From: Actinomycetota bacterium
GTDB lineage: Bacteria; Actinomycetota; Acidimicrobiia; Acidimicrobiales; Microtrichaceae
Assembly (NCBI GenBank): GCA_016703525.1
Contig: JADJBW010000021.1
Location: forward strand, 1 to 57,671
Direction: 5' to 3'
DNA: 57,671 nucleotides
The position numbers and the translations under genes were made by a program. This document shows, one piece after another, positions 41,142 to 51,137 of this stretch (its first letter is position 1; each line of letters starts with the position of its first letter). A model generated the notes under the pieces. That model had not been told where the DNA came from. It worked only from the letters and a program-made list of their open reading frames with translations, and ran no database searches.

Positions 41142-42444
41142 CGCCGACCGGCTGGTCGTCGACCGGGTCGATCCGCACGGCGGACACGCGACGGGCGTCG
41201 ACCTCGACCACGTGCAGGCGGTACCCCGGAACCTCAACCAGATCGCCGACGACCGGCACGCGACCCAGCTCGGAGAACACGAGCCCGCCGAGCGAGTCCC
41301 AGTCTCCCTCGGGAAGCCGCAGGTCGAGGTCGTCGTTCAGGTCGTCGACGTTGATGGTCGCGTCGTGCACGAGGAACCCGCCGGCTGCGAGGTGTTCGAC
41401 GGCGAGGTGATCGGTGTCGAACTCGTCGGCGATCTCCCCCACGAGCTCTTCGATCATGTCCTCCATCGTGACGAGCCCGGCGGTGCCGCCGTACTCGTCG
41501 ACGACGATCGCGATGTGGGTCTTGTGCACCTGCATCTCGCGCAACAGCTCGGCGACCCGCTTGGTTTCGGGCACGAAGTAGGCGTCGCGCTTCAGCTCGG
41601 CAACCTCCTCGTCATCGCGATCATCTCGCTCGGCGCGCATCAGGTCTTTCGCGTAGACGATTCCGACGATGTCGTCGACGTTGCCGTGGTACACCGGGAA
41701 CCGGCTGAGCCCGTTCAGAATCGCAATCTCGATGCAGTCGGCGACGCGGAAGTCGTCGGCGAACGCGACCATGTCGGTGCGCGGCACCATGATCTCGCGG
41801 GCGACGGTGTCGCCGAAATCGATGATCGACTCGATCAGGTCGCGCTCGCCTTCTTCGATTCCGCCGGCCTCGGCTGCCTCGCCGGCCAGGGCGATCAGCT
41901 CCTCTTCGGTGACGAAGGGGCCCTGGTGCAGGCCCTTGCCGGGGAGGATCACGTTGGTGATGACGATCAGCAGATCGGCCGGATACCGGAACAGACGCCC
42001 GATCGCGACCACCAGCCCCGCGGTCCCGAGCGCTGCACGGTCGGTGTGCTGCAGGCTCCACGTCTTCGGCGCCGCCTCCGCGACCACGAACACGATGACG
42101 ACGTTGACAAAGGTGCCGAGCGCGACCCACCACCCGCCAAACTTCGACATCACCACACCGGTGAGCGCCGCTTGCACTGTCTGCGAGCCGAGCACGAGCA
42201 GGTAGACCGCGTTCAGGTATCGCTCGAAGTGCTCAACGATCTCGAGCAGCTTGTCGGCACCGCGACGGCCCTGCTCGGCGAGCGCTGCCGCGCGGGCACG
42301 CGAGATTCTCGTGATCGCCGTCTCGGCGATGGCGAGGACCGCGCCGAAGGCGATCAACAGCAGAACGATCGTCAGCAGCGCGATATCGGAGGACTCGAAC
42401 CGCGCGGCGGCTGCCAGCAGCGGACCTGCATCTGCGCCGCTCAT
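41134..42444 (-). CDS. CorC/HlyC-family (CNNM) transporter with CBS domains
   Basis: The 436-residue membrane protein has an N-terminal CNNM domain with about four transmembrane segments, a CBS pair (MVPRTDMVAFADDF and THIAIVVDEYGGTAGLVTME), and a C-terminal CorC_HlyC domain (RLPEGDWDSLGGLVFSELGR). Members are linked to magnesium or cobalt efflux. It lies between ybeY and era with 4- and 8-base overlaps, the usual order. Confidence 0.92.
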   Translation of the reverse strand: MSGADAGPLLAAAARFESSDIALLTIVLLLIAFGAVLAIAETAITRISRARAAALAEQGRRGADKLLEIVEHFERYLNAVYLLVLGSQTVQAALTGVVMSKFGGWWVALGTFVNVVIVFVVAEAAPKTWSLQHTDRAALGTAGLVVAIGRLFRYPADLLIVITNVILPGKGLHQGPFVTEEELIALAGEAAEAGGIEEGERDLIESIIDFGDTVAREIMVPRTDMVAFADDFRVADCIEIAILNGLSRFPVYHGNVDDIVGIVYAKDLMRAERDDRDDEEVAELKRDAYFVPETKRVAELLREMQVHKTHIAIVVDEYGGTAGLVTMEDMIEELVGEIADEFDTDHLAVEHLAAGGFLVHDATINVDDLNDDLDLRLPEGDWDSLGGLVFSELGRVPVVGDLVEVPGYRLHVVEVDARRVSAVRIDPVDDQPVGDE

Positions 42445-42940
42445 GGAACGACCTCGTCGGAACGCGCGGCCCACGGGTCGCGCTGCAACGGCCGCCAGTG
42501 AGCGGCCAGCGCTTGCTGTTCTGCGCGCCACATGCGGTCGCGCTCGTCGGCTTCTGCGTGATCGTGGCCAACAAGGTGCAGCGCAGCGTGGACCAACAGC
42601 ACGGCGATCTCGTCGTGCGGGTCGCCGCTGTGGCCGGGAGCCTGACGCTCAGCCGTCGAAGGACACACGACGATGTCGCCGACGACGCGCGTCGGGTCGG
42701 GTGCTGTCGCGGGCGGCGCCTCGGTGTCGATGGGGAACGACAACACGTCGGTCGGTCCGACGCCACCCAGGTGTTCGCGATTCAGCTCCGCGATGGTCGC
42801 TTCGTCGACGAAGTAGACGCCGACGAGAGCCGGCGCCTCGACACCGGCGTCGCGGAGCACCGAGGCAACGAGCTCGGACCACGGCCGCAGATCGGCGCGC
42901 GTGTCGCAGTCGTCGTGCACGTCGACGGTGATGGTGGCGG

Positions 42941-42944
<4 letters not shown>
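42441..42944 (-). CDS. ybeY: Endoribonuclease YbeY
   Basis: Zinc-dependent RNase for 16S 3' maturation and ribosome quality control. The 167 residues include LNREHLGGVGPTDVLSFP and the metal site HAALHLVGHDH (three His). It overlaps phoH and the corC-like gene by 4 bases each. Confidence 0.95.
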
Positions 42945-44002
<1,058 letters not shown>

Positions 44003-44163
44003 GGCAGTCGCGCTCGGAGCCACGAGCGACGCGTGGTGTGACGGCCGGGCGTTCCGACGGTCGGGTTGACGCTGGCCGGCGCGTTCACGCGCCGATCACC
44101 GACGCGCGAAGTGTAGTGACCCTCTGCGCGTCTGCGGGCCAGGGGCGGCCGGCGCCGATGCGG

Positions 44164-44424
44164 TCAGGCCCGCGCCGGTCGCGGCGAGGCGGGCTCGCCG
44201 ACCTGGGCCTCGGCGGAAGAATCGGATTCGAGCGTTCCGGGAGCGATGCGGCACCGCTCGATGAAGTCCTCCACCTCGCTCTCCTTCAGGCGGATGACGC
44301 GTCCGAAACGGTATGCAGGCAGTTGGCCCTCGTCGATGAACCGGTACAGCGTCCTCGGCGTGACGCCGAGACGACGTGCGGTCTCTGCGGTGTTGAGCCA
44401 GACGATGCCAGCTGAGGAACTCAT
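44164..44424 (-). CDS. BldC-like HTH (excisionase-fold) DNA-binding protein
   Basis: The 86-residue product is almost all a MerR/excisionase-type winged helix: LNTAETARRLGVTPRTLYRF, then YRFGRVIRLKESEVEDFIE. Such solo domains (BldC) bind direct repeats as head-to-tail oligomers and control development genes. It lies 160 bases upstream of phoH. A TAGGTT element a few bases before the ATG could be a -10 giving a nearly leaderless message. Confidence 0.85.
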   Translation of the reverse strand: MSSSAGIVWLNTAETARRLGVTPRTLYRFIDEGQLPAYRFGRVIRLKESEVEDFIERCRIAPGTLESDSSAEAQVGEPASPRPARA

Positions 44425-44825
44425 GGATGGTGAACCTATCGCACTCGGGGAACAGGGAGCAGCGAACGCACAAACTGTCGCACGTCAGCTCGCGGAGTCG
44501 GTTCCTTCGCAGTTGGGACCGACGACGGTGGCGGACCGAATCCGTGAAGCGGGCCGAACAGCCGAGCGCCCCACCGCATCGGCCTTTCGGCTTGCAGCGA
44601 GACTAACCCGTCACGCGCCGTGGTGTTGCGCTCCACGCGAGGAATTTATCGTTCCGTGAGAACATGCTGACTCTGTGTGCTCGATCCCCATCGATCGAAC
44701 GCCGAGCGTGAGATAGGCGGCCGCTTGGCGTCGCGGAGCGGGTGATCGTACCCAGAGAGCGACACACACGATTCCCCACTTGTCGCTCGTCGACGCATGC
44801 GTACCTTGCTGAATCGTGACGGCGC
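44425..44825. other. Intergenic region between the BldC-like and SAF genes
   Basis: About 400 bases. A plus-strand open frame of 78 codons begins at the divergent ATG (44423) and contains a helix-like stretch (VADRIREAGRTAERPTAS), but it has no Shine-Dalgarno and ends untypically, so it is not called. An AT-rich spot (aatttatcgttcc) near 44643 may hold a promoter. Confidence 0.5.
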
Positions 44826-45548
44826 GTGAACACAGGGGGACGTCGACCGATGCGACGACGTGAGGCTCGAGGATCCCGTTCTGAACGCGTGGCCGCGCGC
44901 TCGGTCGAACGGCACCGCTCAGGGCCGCTCGGCCTGCCGACCGGACGAGCAATCGTCGGCGGGCTGCTCGTGGCGCTCTCCGTCTTCGGCGTCATCGCGC
45001 TCCGCCGGTCCGCCGATGCGCCGTCGAGTCGAACCTGGCTGATCGCGCGCCACGCCGTCGCTCCGGGCACCGCGATCGGGGCCGACGACCTGGCCCTCGC
45101 CGCTATGGACCTGCACGACCTCACCCAGTCCGCGGCATTCGACGACCCTGCCGACGTCATCGGACAGATCGCAGTGAACGGCCTGGGCGAAGGTGAACTC
45201 GTGCAGCGCGGCTCGATCGCCCGGACCGCGGCCGCGCCGGGTGATGAACGACGAGTGGGCCTGTCGCTGGATCCCGCCGACGCCCTGAACGGAGCCCTGG
45301 TGGCCGGCGACCGCGTCGACGTCGTGTCGGTGCCGAGCGGCGAAGGCGCCGCTGAAGTGATCGTGCACGGCGCCATGGTCGACGGCATCGGAGGCGAATC
45401 CGACGACTCGCTGGGCTCCGAGCGAGCGGTCCGCCTCACGCTCGTCGTCGCGACCGAGGACGAGGCTCGCCTGCTGGTCGACGCCCACCGCCGAGGCGAG
45501 ATCACGTTGATCGGCGGAGCGACCCAACGTCTGGGCGGGGCCGCGTGA
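44826..45548 (+). CDS. SAF-domain protein, CpaB/RcpC-like
   Basis: The 240-residue product has a basic N-terminus, one transmembrane helix (about 42-60) and a SAF domain (HAVAPGTAIGADDLALAAMD), followed by a region like the CpaB C-terminal part (VGLSLDPADALNGALVAGDR). CpaB-like proteins belong to Flp/Tad pilus assembly. It starts with GTG and overlaps the next gene by 4 bases. No pilin, TadA or TadB gene is in the window. Confidence 0.8.
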   Translation: MNTGGRRPMRRREARGSRSERVAARSVERHRSGPLGLPTGRAIVGGLLVALSVFGVIALRRSADAPSSRTWLIARHAVAPGTAIGADDLALAAMDLHDLTQSAAFDDPADVIGQIAVNGLGEGELVQRGSIARTAAAPGDERRVGLSLDPADALNGALVAGDRVDVVSVPSGEGAAEVIVHGAMVDGIGGESDDSLGSERAVRLTLVVATEDEARLLVDAHRRGEITLIGGATQRLGGAA

Positions 45549-46918
45549 GCGACCGCCATGTGGTCGTCGGCGTCGCGAAAGTGCGCGCTCGATGGTTCTC
45601 CGAGGTCGCGGGATGGTCGAGCGCGGGGCTCGCCCCGATCGAGTTCGTCAAGTGCATCAGTGCCAGCGATGCCGCGCAGCGACTCGTCGAGCGATCGGAC
45701 GTGGCAGCGGTGTTGCTCGACGAACGAGCGCCCGGACCCATTCTCTAGCTGGTCGAGCGGGCGCGCCGACTCGGTGTCGCCGTGGTGGTGATCGCAGAAC
45801 CGGCGACGGCACCGCGCTGGCGCGAGATCGACGGTGCCGCCGTGCTTGCGCCGTCGTTCGGCCTGTCCGACCTGAACGATGCGCTTCGCCGGATCGCCGT
45901 TCGCCGCGTCGACCCCTCGGCATCGAGCCCGGGCCGCCCAACGCAGCCGACACAGAGCGCAGCACTGACGCCGAGGCCGGACGCCGGTCGGCCGGGCGGC
46001 ATCGCGGCGAGTGACCACTCCGGCCGATCACAACAGCGGGTTGCAGACGCGCCAGGACTCGCGTCGGGGCCCGGCCGTGTGCCCGACGCGTCGCGAGCGT
46101 GGTCGGGACAGGTGATCGCCGTGACCGGAGGCGCCGGCGCTGGGACCTCGACCGTGGCGATGGCGATCGCACAGGGCATCGCGGCGCAGCCGGGCAACGA
46201 GGCGTCGACCGTGCTTGCCGATTTCGCGCTCGAAGGCTCGTTGTCGATGTACCACGATGTGCGCGATGTCATTCCGGCACTTCCGGAATGCGTCGAGGCC
46301 CTCCGGGCCGACCCCGACGGCGGGGCCCACCTCGCATCGTTGCTCTTCGAGATCGATGAGCGCGGGTATTCGCTGCTCCTCGGAGCGCGGCGAGCACGCG
46401 ACTGGCTCGGCCTCGACGACGAGCCGCTCGGCCGCACCATCGACCTCCTGCGCAGCCTGTTTCGCACGGCCGTGATCGACATCGATCCGCCGCTCGCGCT
46501 CCGCGGCGCAGCATCGAGCCCCGAGCTCGACCGCCTCTTCGCCGGGACACGGCTCACGCTGCGTGCCGCCGACACGGTGGTCGTGGTCGGCGATCCCTCG
46601 CTGAAGAGCTCGCACGAGACGGTCCAGATCATCCGCCGGGTCGTCGAAGCGGGCGTGGATCCCGACGACGTGCTGCTCGTGATCAACCGGGCGCCGCGAT
46701 CGCCACGAGCGCGGGCCGCGCTTGCCGGGTCGATCGCCTCGCTCAGCGGTGATGCAGCGCCGGCAACGTCACCGTTGTACGTGCCCGAACGCCGGGGGCT
46801 GGAGCTGGTTCATCGAGTCGGCGCCCACCTCCCCGACGCGCTGGCCGATCCACTGGCCGCGGCCGTGCTCGCTCGGGATCGGGCGGGCTCGAACGCTCGC
46901 GACCGCCTCGCGTCCTGA
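45545..46918 (+). pseudogene. CpaE/Ssd-like ATPase gene interrupted by an in-frame TAG
   Basis: The frame starts MSDRHVVVGVAKVRARWF and reads into GPIL, then TAG (45746-45748), then LVERARRLGVAVVV, all in one frame. The part after the stop includes a MinD/CpaE-type P-loop VTGGAGAGTSTVAMAIAQG, a DIDPPLALRG region and VVVVGDPSLKS. The usual signature Lys of the KGG motif is Thr here, as in some Ssd-like proteins. A GTG at 45782 could re-start a 378-residue product retaining the whole ATPase domain. TAG for GAG would be a single substitution. It may be a true nonsense allele, a base error, or two genes. Confidence 0.75.
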
Positions 46919-46951
46919 TCGATCGGCACCCTCGCCGCACGCTCGCCGTCG

Positions 46952-48583
46952 TCAGCGAACGGAGGGTGTGGTGCAGTCGTCCTCGCCGCGGCACGTGCCC
47001 ACCGAGAACCGGAAGGCGCCGAGGTAGCCGTCGATGATCCCCACCCGAATGCGGTGGACGCCGCTCTCCTTGGCGGTGAACACCTCCTGCGCGTCGGAGT
47101 CGTAGAGACCCTTGCCCGAGTCGTCGATCAGCTTCCCGCCGGCCGTGTCGGGGTCGACGGCGACGAGCGGGTCGGCGGCGACCGACGGGGGAATCACGAT
47201 GATCGCAACGTCCGACTGGGGCGACCGTGCGTACAGCTCGACCGAATCGCCCGCCTCGAGCGTGACCGACACGTCGGTGAGCTGCTGGTACGAGGTCGCC
47301 ACGCGATCGATCGTCTCGCCCGGCTTCATCGTGTGCTGTTCGGCGGGTGGCGACATCACGTATGCCTTCTCCGACGAGGCCCACTCCACGGTCGACGCCC
47401 CGGCGGTGAGCGGCGTGCCGACATAGGCGTACACGGCCTCGTCGGCGGGGATGTCGAACCTGAATGAGTTCGGGCCGACCTCGGCGGCGCGGACCGACGG
47501 CTCGACATCGTTGAGCGACGGATCGACGAAGTCGGTGGCCGAGCCGCCCGTGCGGGCCGCCATCTGCGTCCCGACCTCGTTCTGGACGGCGGAGGCCTCG
47601 GCCGACACGAACGCCGGCTCGAACGATGGCTCGAAGTCGCCGTACGCCACGAAGCGCACGCTGGAGGTGAAGGACAACTCGAGGGTGCGCTTGCGATCGC
47701 TGCGCGGAACGTAGAGCACCCCGACGTCACCCGAGCCGTCGAGCTCGATCTTGCCGCTGGTAGCGGCGGCCATCTCCGACCGGTCGCCAACTCGGTCCGG
47801 CACGAGCTCGACCTTGTCGGCGTCACCCTCGATGATCGCGTCGGCAGCCTCCATCACGTCCTCGCCGCTGAGCGCCAACGCGAACTCCTCGGCGAACGAC
47901 AGGCCGGAGATGCCGACGATCCGCCCCTTGGCATCGAAGAGCGGACCGCCCGATTGGCCGCCCGAGATCGAAGCGTCGGTCTGGATGAATCGCTGGCCGA
48001 ACTCCTTCACCTCACGCGAGCGCGACACGATCCCACTCGTGATGGTCGTCTCCAGGTCGGCGTCATCCTCGCTGGTCGGATCGTCCGATTCTCCGGGGTA
48101 TCCGACCAGGTACACCTCGTCGCCTCGATCGAGGCCGTCGCCCTTCGAGACGGTGAGCGCTTTCGCCGTACCGTCGAAGGCCGAGGCCTTCAATGGGCCG
48201 AGGAGCGCGATGTCGGCCAATGCGACAGCGCCGAGCACGGGGATGGACTTCTCGACGTCGCCGCCGAGCGCGAGGTCGGCGAAGCCGGCGGGATCGACCA
48301 CATGGGCATTGGTGAGCACGTAGGTCTTCTTGTCGAACTCGACGAGCACGCCGGTGCCGGTGCCGATGTGGTTCTCGATGTACACGATCGACCGATCGGT
48401 GCACTTGAGCAGCTGCTTTGCAACCCCCGAGCCCGTCACCGAACAGGCGCCTGCGCCACCGGTTTCGGGCGCAGCGGCGGCCGTCGAGCCCGAACCCGCC
48501 TTGATAGCGCCGTCGCTGCATCCGACGAGCGCCACCGCCGCCAAGAGGGCCAACGAGCGGAACGGTGACAGCGACGTGGTCAT
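46952..48583 (-). CDS. Secreted trypsin-fold serine protease lipoprotein
   Basis: The 543-residue product has a signal peptide with lipobox ALVGC (C22), then a chymotrypsin/DegP-like protease domain with His in LTNAHVVDP, Asp in LADIALLGP and Ser in GGQSGGPLF. The C-terminal half (about 300-543) is beta-rich and ends with a pre-peptidase-like domain and a final Cys pair (GTCRGEDDCTT). It probably cleaves surface or extracellular proteins. The start at ATG 48583 is chosen for the signal peptide. It is convergent with the ATPase gene. Confidence 0.85.
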   Translation of the reverse strand: MTTSLSPFRSLALLAAVALVGCSDGAIKAGSGSTAAAAPETGGAGACSVTGSGVAKQLLKCTDRSIVYIENHIGTGTGVLVEFDKKTYVLTNAHVVDPAGFADLALGGDVEKSIPVLGAVALADIALLGPLKASAFDGTAKALTVSKGDGLDRGDEVYLVGYPGESDDPTSEDDADLETTITSGIVSRSREVKEFGQRFIQTDASISGGQSGGPLFDAKGRIVGISGLSFAEEFALALSGEDVMEAADAIIEGDADKVELVPDRVGDRSEMAAATSGKIELDGSGDVGVLYVPRSDRKRTLELSFTSSVRFVAYGDFEPSFEPAFVSAEASAVQNEVGTQMAARTGGSATDFVDPSLNDVEPSVRAAEVGPNSFRFDIPADEAVYAYVGTPLTAGASTVEWASSEKAYVMSPPAEQHTMKPGETIDRVATSYQQLTDVSVTLEAGDSVELYARSPQSDVAIIVIPPSVAADPLVAVDPDTAGGKLIDDSGKGLYDSDAQEVFTAKESGVHRIRVGIIDGYLGAFRFSVGTCRGEDDCTTPSVR

Positions 48584-48705
48584 GTGCGACACGGTATAGC
48601 GCCGCCTGCGGTGGTCCGTTGACCGCTGATTGGGCAATCCGACCCGCCCGGAGCGCCGACGATACGATCGACGAACCACGGGCGGCATCAGGAGGGTACG
48701 ACAAC

Positions 48706-49683
48706 GTGCATCCACCGAACAACGGCCTGTCGCCTATCGACGAGCTCGTCCCTCCGATGCGGTTCCGTCGGCCGATCGTGGGCATGTCCGCCGTGCTACT
48801 TCCCCATCTCACCGACGGCTCGGTGGACTGGGACGGCTTGGCGGGGCAGCTCGAGAAGGCCTTCGAGTCGGGCCTGCGACCCGCCGTCAACATGGACACG
48901 GGATTCGTCCAATTGCTCGACGATGCGACGCGCCGGCGGGTCCTCGCGCTCACGGCCGACGTTGCGCAGGGCCGCCCGTTCGTGGCCGGCGCCTTCGTGG
49001 CCGACGCGCCGGGCGCGCCCTTCGATGCCGACCGGCTCGCTCGGGCGGCCGCAGCGGTCAGCGCCGCGGGCGGTGTGCCCGTGGTGTTCCCGTCGTGGGG
49101 GCTGCACACGCTGAGCGACCACGCCTGGGTCGATGCGCTCGCCGGGCTCGGCGAACGGGAGGGCGCGTTCATCGCGTTCGAACTCGGCGAGATGTTCGTG
49201 CCGAACGGCCGAATTCTCCAGCTCGACGCGTACCGCCGCCTGGTGGAGATTCCGGCGTGCCTCGGGGCCAAGCACTCCTCGCTGTCGCGTCCTCTCGAGT
49301 GGGCGCGGCTTCGGATTCGCGACGAGGTTCGGCCCGACTTCCTGGTGCTCACGGGCAACGACCTGGCGATCGACATGGTGATGTGGGGTTCGGACTATCT
49401 CCTTGGGCTTTCGACGTTCGCTCCCGATGCGTTCGCGTTGCGCGACCGGATGTGGGCCGACGGCGACGCCGACTTCTTCGAGTTGAACGACCTGCTCCAG
49501 GAATTGGGGACGTTCGCGTTTCGCCATCCGGTTCCGGCGTATCGCCATGACGCAGCGATGTTCCTGCACCGGCGCGGATGGATCGCCCACGATTCGGTGG
49601 CCGCCGGTTCGCCCACCCGGCCCGACAGCGACCGCACGGCCATCGCTGACCTGGTCGAGCGCATCGAGGGGTGGCTGTCGTGA
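48706..49683 (+). CDS. DapA-family (dihydrodipicolinate synthase-like) aldolase
   Basis: The 325-residue product has a class I aldolase TIM-barrel pattern. The presumed Schiff-base Lys is in CLGAKHSSLSR. At the usual YNxP position it reads EMFVPNGR, lacking the conserved Tyr, so it is unlikely to be a true DapA and may act on a different 2-keto acid or sugar. The GTG at 48706 has GGAGGG about nine bases upstream. It overlaps the OYE gene (GTGA at 49680). Confidence 0.8.
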   Translation: MHPPNNGLSPIDELVPPMRFRRPIVGMSAVLLPHLTDGSVDWDGLAGQLEKAFESGLRPAVNMDTGFVQLLDDATRRRVLALTADVAQGRPFVAGAFVADAPGAPFDADRLARAAAAVSAAGGVPVVFPSWGLHTLSDHAWVDALAGLGEREGAFIAFELGEMFVPNGRILQLDAYRRLVEIPACLGAKHSSLSRPLEWARLRIRDEVRPDFLVLTGNDLAIDMVMWGSDYLLGLSTFAPDAFALRDRMWADGDADFFELNDLLQELGTFAFRHPVPAYRHDAAMFLHRRGWIAHDSVAAGSPTRPDSDRTAIADLVERIEGWLS

Positions 49684-51110
49684 GCGCGCCGCGGTTCCCT
49701 CAGGTGAAGCAGATGCGCTCGCCCGAGGCGCTGCGCGAGCGCCTCGCCCAGCTCGGCATCGGCCATCTCGGCGTCGATGATTCGGTCGATCCGAACGGGC
49801 CGCTGGCCCAACCGTTCGATCTGGTCGACGGGTCGGCGGGCCGCCGCCGTGTCGGCAACCGGTTCACGATGCTGCCGATGGAGGGGTGGGACGGCACCGA
49901 GTCGGGGGCACCGTCGGAGCTGGTCGAACGTCGGTGGATCCGGATGGGGACGAGCGGCGCGAAGCTCATCTGGGGCGAGGCGACGGCTGTGGTGCCCGAG
50001 GGCCGGGCCAACCCGAACCAGCTGATGTTGAACGACGAGACAGCGCAGCGATTCGCCGGGTTGCGGGCCGCCGCCGCGGATGCGCACCGCGACCGGTTCG
50101 GCACCGACGACGATCTGGTCATCGGGCTCCAGTTGACGCATTCGGGTCGCTGGTCGCGGCCCGACGGGTCGCCGCGCCCGCGCCTCGCCCACGACGATCC
50201 GCTGTTGGCGCGGCGGACGGGTTCGGGGGCTGTCGTGATGAGCGACGCCGACCTGGACGAGCTCGTCGGCGCCTACGTGCGGGCCGCGGTGCTCGCCCGC
50301 CGGGCCGGGTTCGACTTCGTCGATGTGAAGCACTGCCACGGATACCTGCTGCACGAGCTGTTGTCCGCCACGGATCGTGCGGGGCGCTACGGAGGCGACC
50401 TGTCGGGGCGGACGGCCCTTCTGTGCCGGGTTGTCGACGGGATCCGAGCCGAGGCGCCCGACTTGGCGATCGCCGTGCGCTTGTCGGTGTACGACTTCGT
50501 CCCGTTCACGCCCGGCGCCGATCGGGTGGGCGTCCCCGAGGCCTCCCGTTCCGAGCATGCCTTCGGCGGCGACGGATCGGGCGTCGGTGTCGACCTCGGC
50601 GAGACGCACGCCTTTCTCGATCGGTGCGGCGACCTCGGGATCGGGCTCGTTTCGGTCACGGCGGGGAGCCCGTACACCACGCCGCACATCCAGCGACCGG
50701 CATCGTTTCCTCCGAGCGACGGGTATCTCCCGCCCGAGGATCCGCTTGTGGGGGTCGCACGGTTGGCAGCGGCGACCGCCGAGTTGCAGCGCCGCCATAG
50801 CGACCTCGCGCTGGTCGCCGGCGCCATGTCGTACCTGCAGGACTGGCTCCCCAACGTTGCACAGGCGCTCGTTCGCCACGAAGCCGCCACCAGCATCGGC
50901 CTTGGCCGAATGGCACTCGCGTATCCCGACCTTCCCGCCGACGTGCTGGCCGGTCGGCCGGTCGACCGGCGGCGCATCTGTCGAACGTTGAGCGACTGCA
51001 CGACGGCGCCGCGCAACGGGCTGGTGTCGGGGTGCTATCCGCTCGACCCGTTCTATAAGGAGCGGCCGGAACGCGTGGCGCTCGCAGCGATCAAACGAGC
51101 GATGCGCTGA
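49680..51110 (+). CDS. OYE-family NADH:flavin oxidoreductase
   Basis: FMN-dependent TIM-barrel protein of 476 residues. Typical elements are LQLTHSGRWSRP, DFVDVKHCHGYLLHELLS (where most members have HGAHGYL) and GLGRMALAYPDLP. It is longer than simple OYEs (about 360) yet lacks the second Fe-S/FAD half of dienoyl-CoA reductases. A Cys-containing tail (ICRTLSDCTTAPRNGLVSGC) resembles the start of that Fe-S motif. A GTG at 49671 is an alternative start. It is coupled to the DapA-like gene. Confidence 0.85.
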   Translation: MSAPRFPQVKQMRSPEALRERLAQLGIGHLGVDDSVDPNGPLAQPFDLVDGSAGRRRVGNRFTMLPMEGWDGTESGAPSELVERRWIRMGTSGAKLIWGEATAVVPEGRANPNQLMLNDETAQRFAGLRAAAADAHRDRFGTDDDLVIGLQLTHSGRWSRPDGSPRPRLAHDDPLLARRTGSGAVVMSDADLDELVGAYVRAAVLARRAGFDFVDVKHCHGYLLHELLSATDRAGRYGGDLSGRTALLCRVVDGIRAEAPDLAIAVRLSVYDFVPFTPGADRVGVPEASRSEHAFGGDGSGVGVDLGETHAFLDRCGDLGIGLVSVTAGSPYTTPHIQRPASFPPSDGYLPPEDPLVGVARLAAATAELQRRHSDLALVAGAMSYLQDWLPNVAQALVRHEAATSIGLGRMALAYPDLPADVLAGRPVDRRRICRTLSDCTTAPRNGLVSGCYPLDPFYKERPERVALAAIKRAMR

Positions 51111-51137
51111 ACGCCTCCGGGCGGGCCGCAGGGCGGT

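Noticed and set aside
44423..44659. 78-codon plus-strand frame divergent from the BldC-like gene
   Set aside because: No Shine-Dalgarno and no recognisable family; part of it looks helical, so it is noted but not called.
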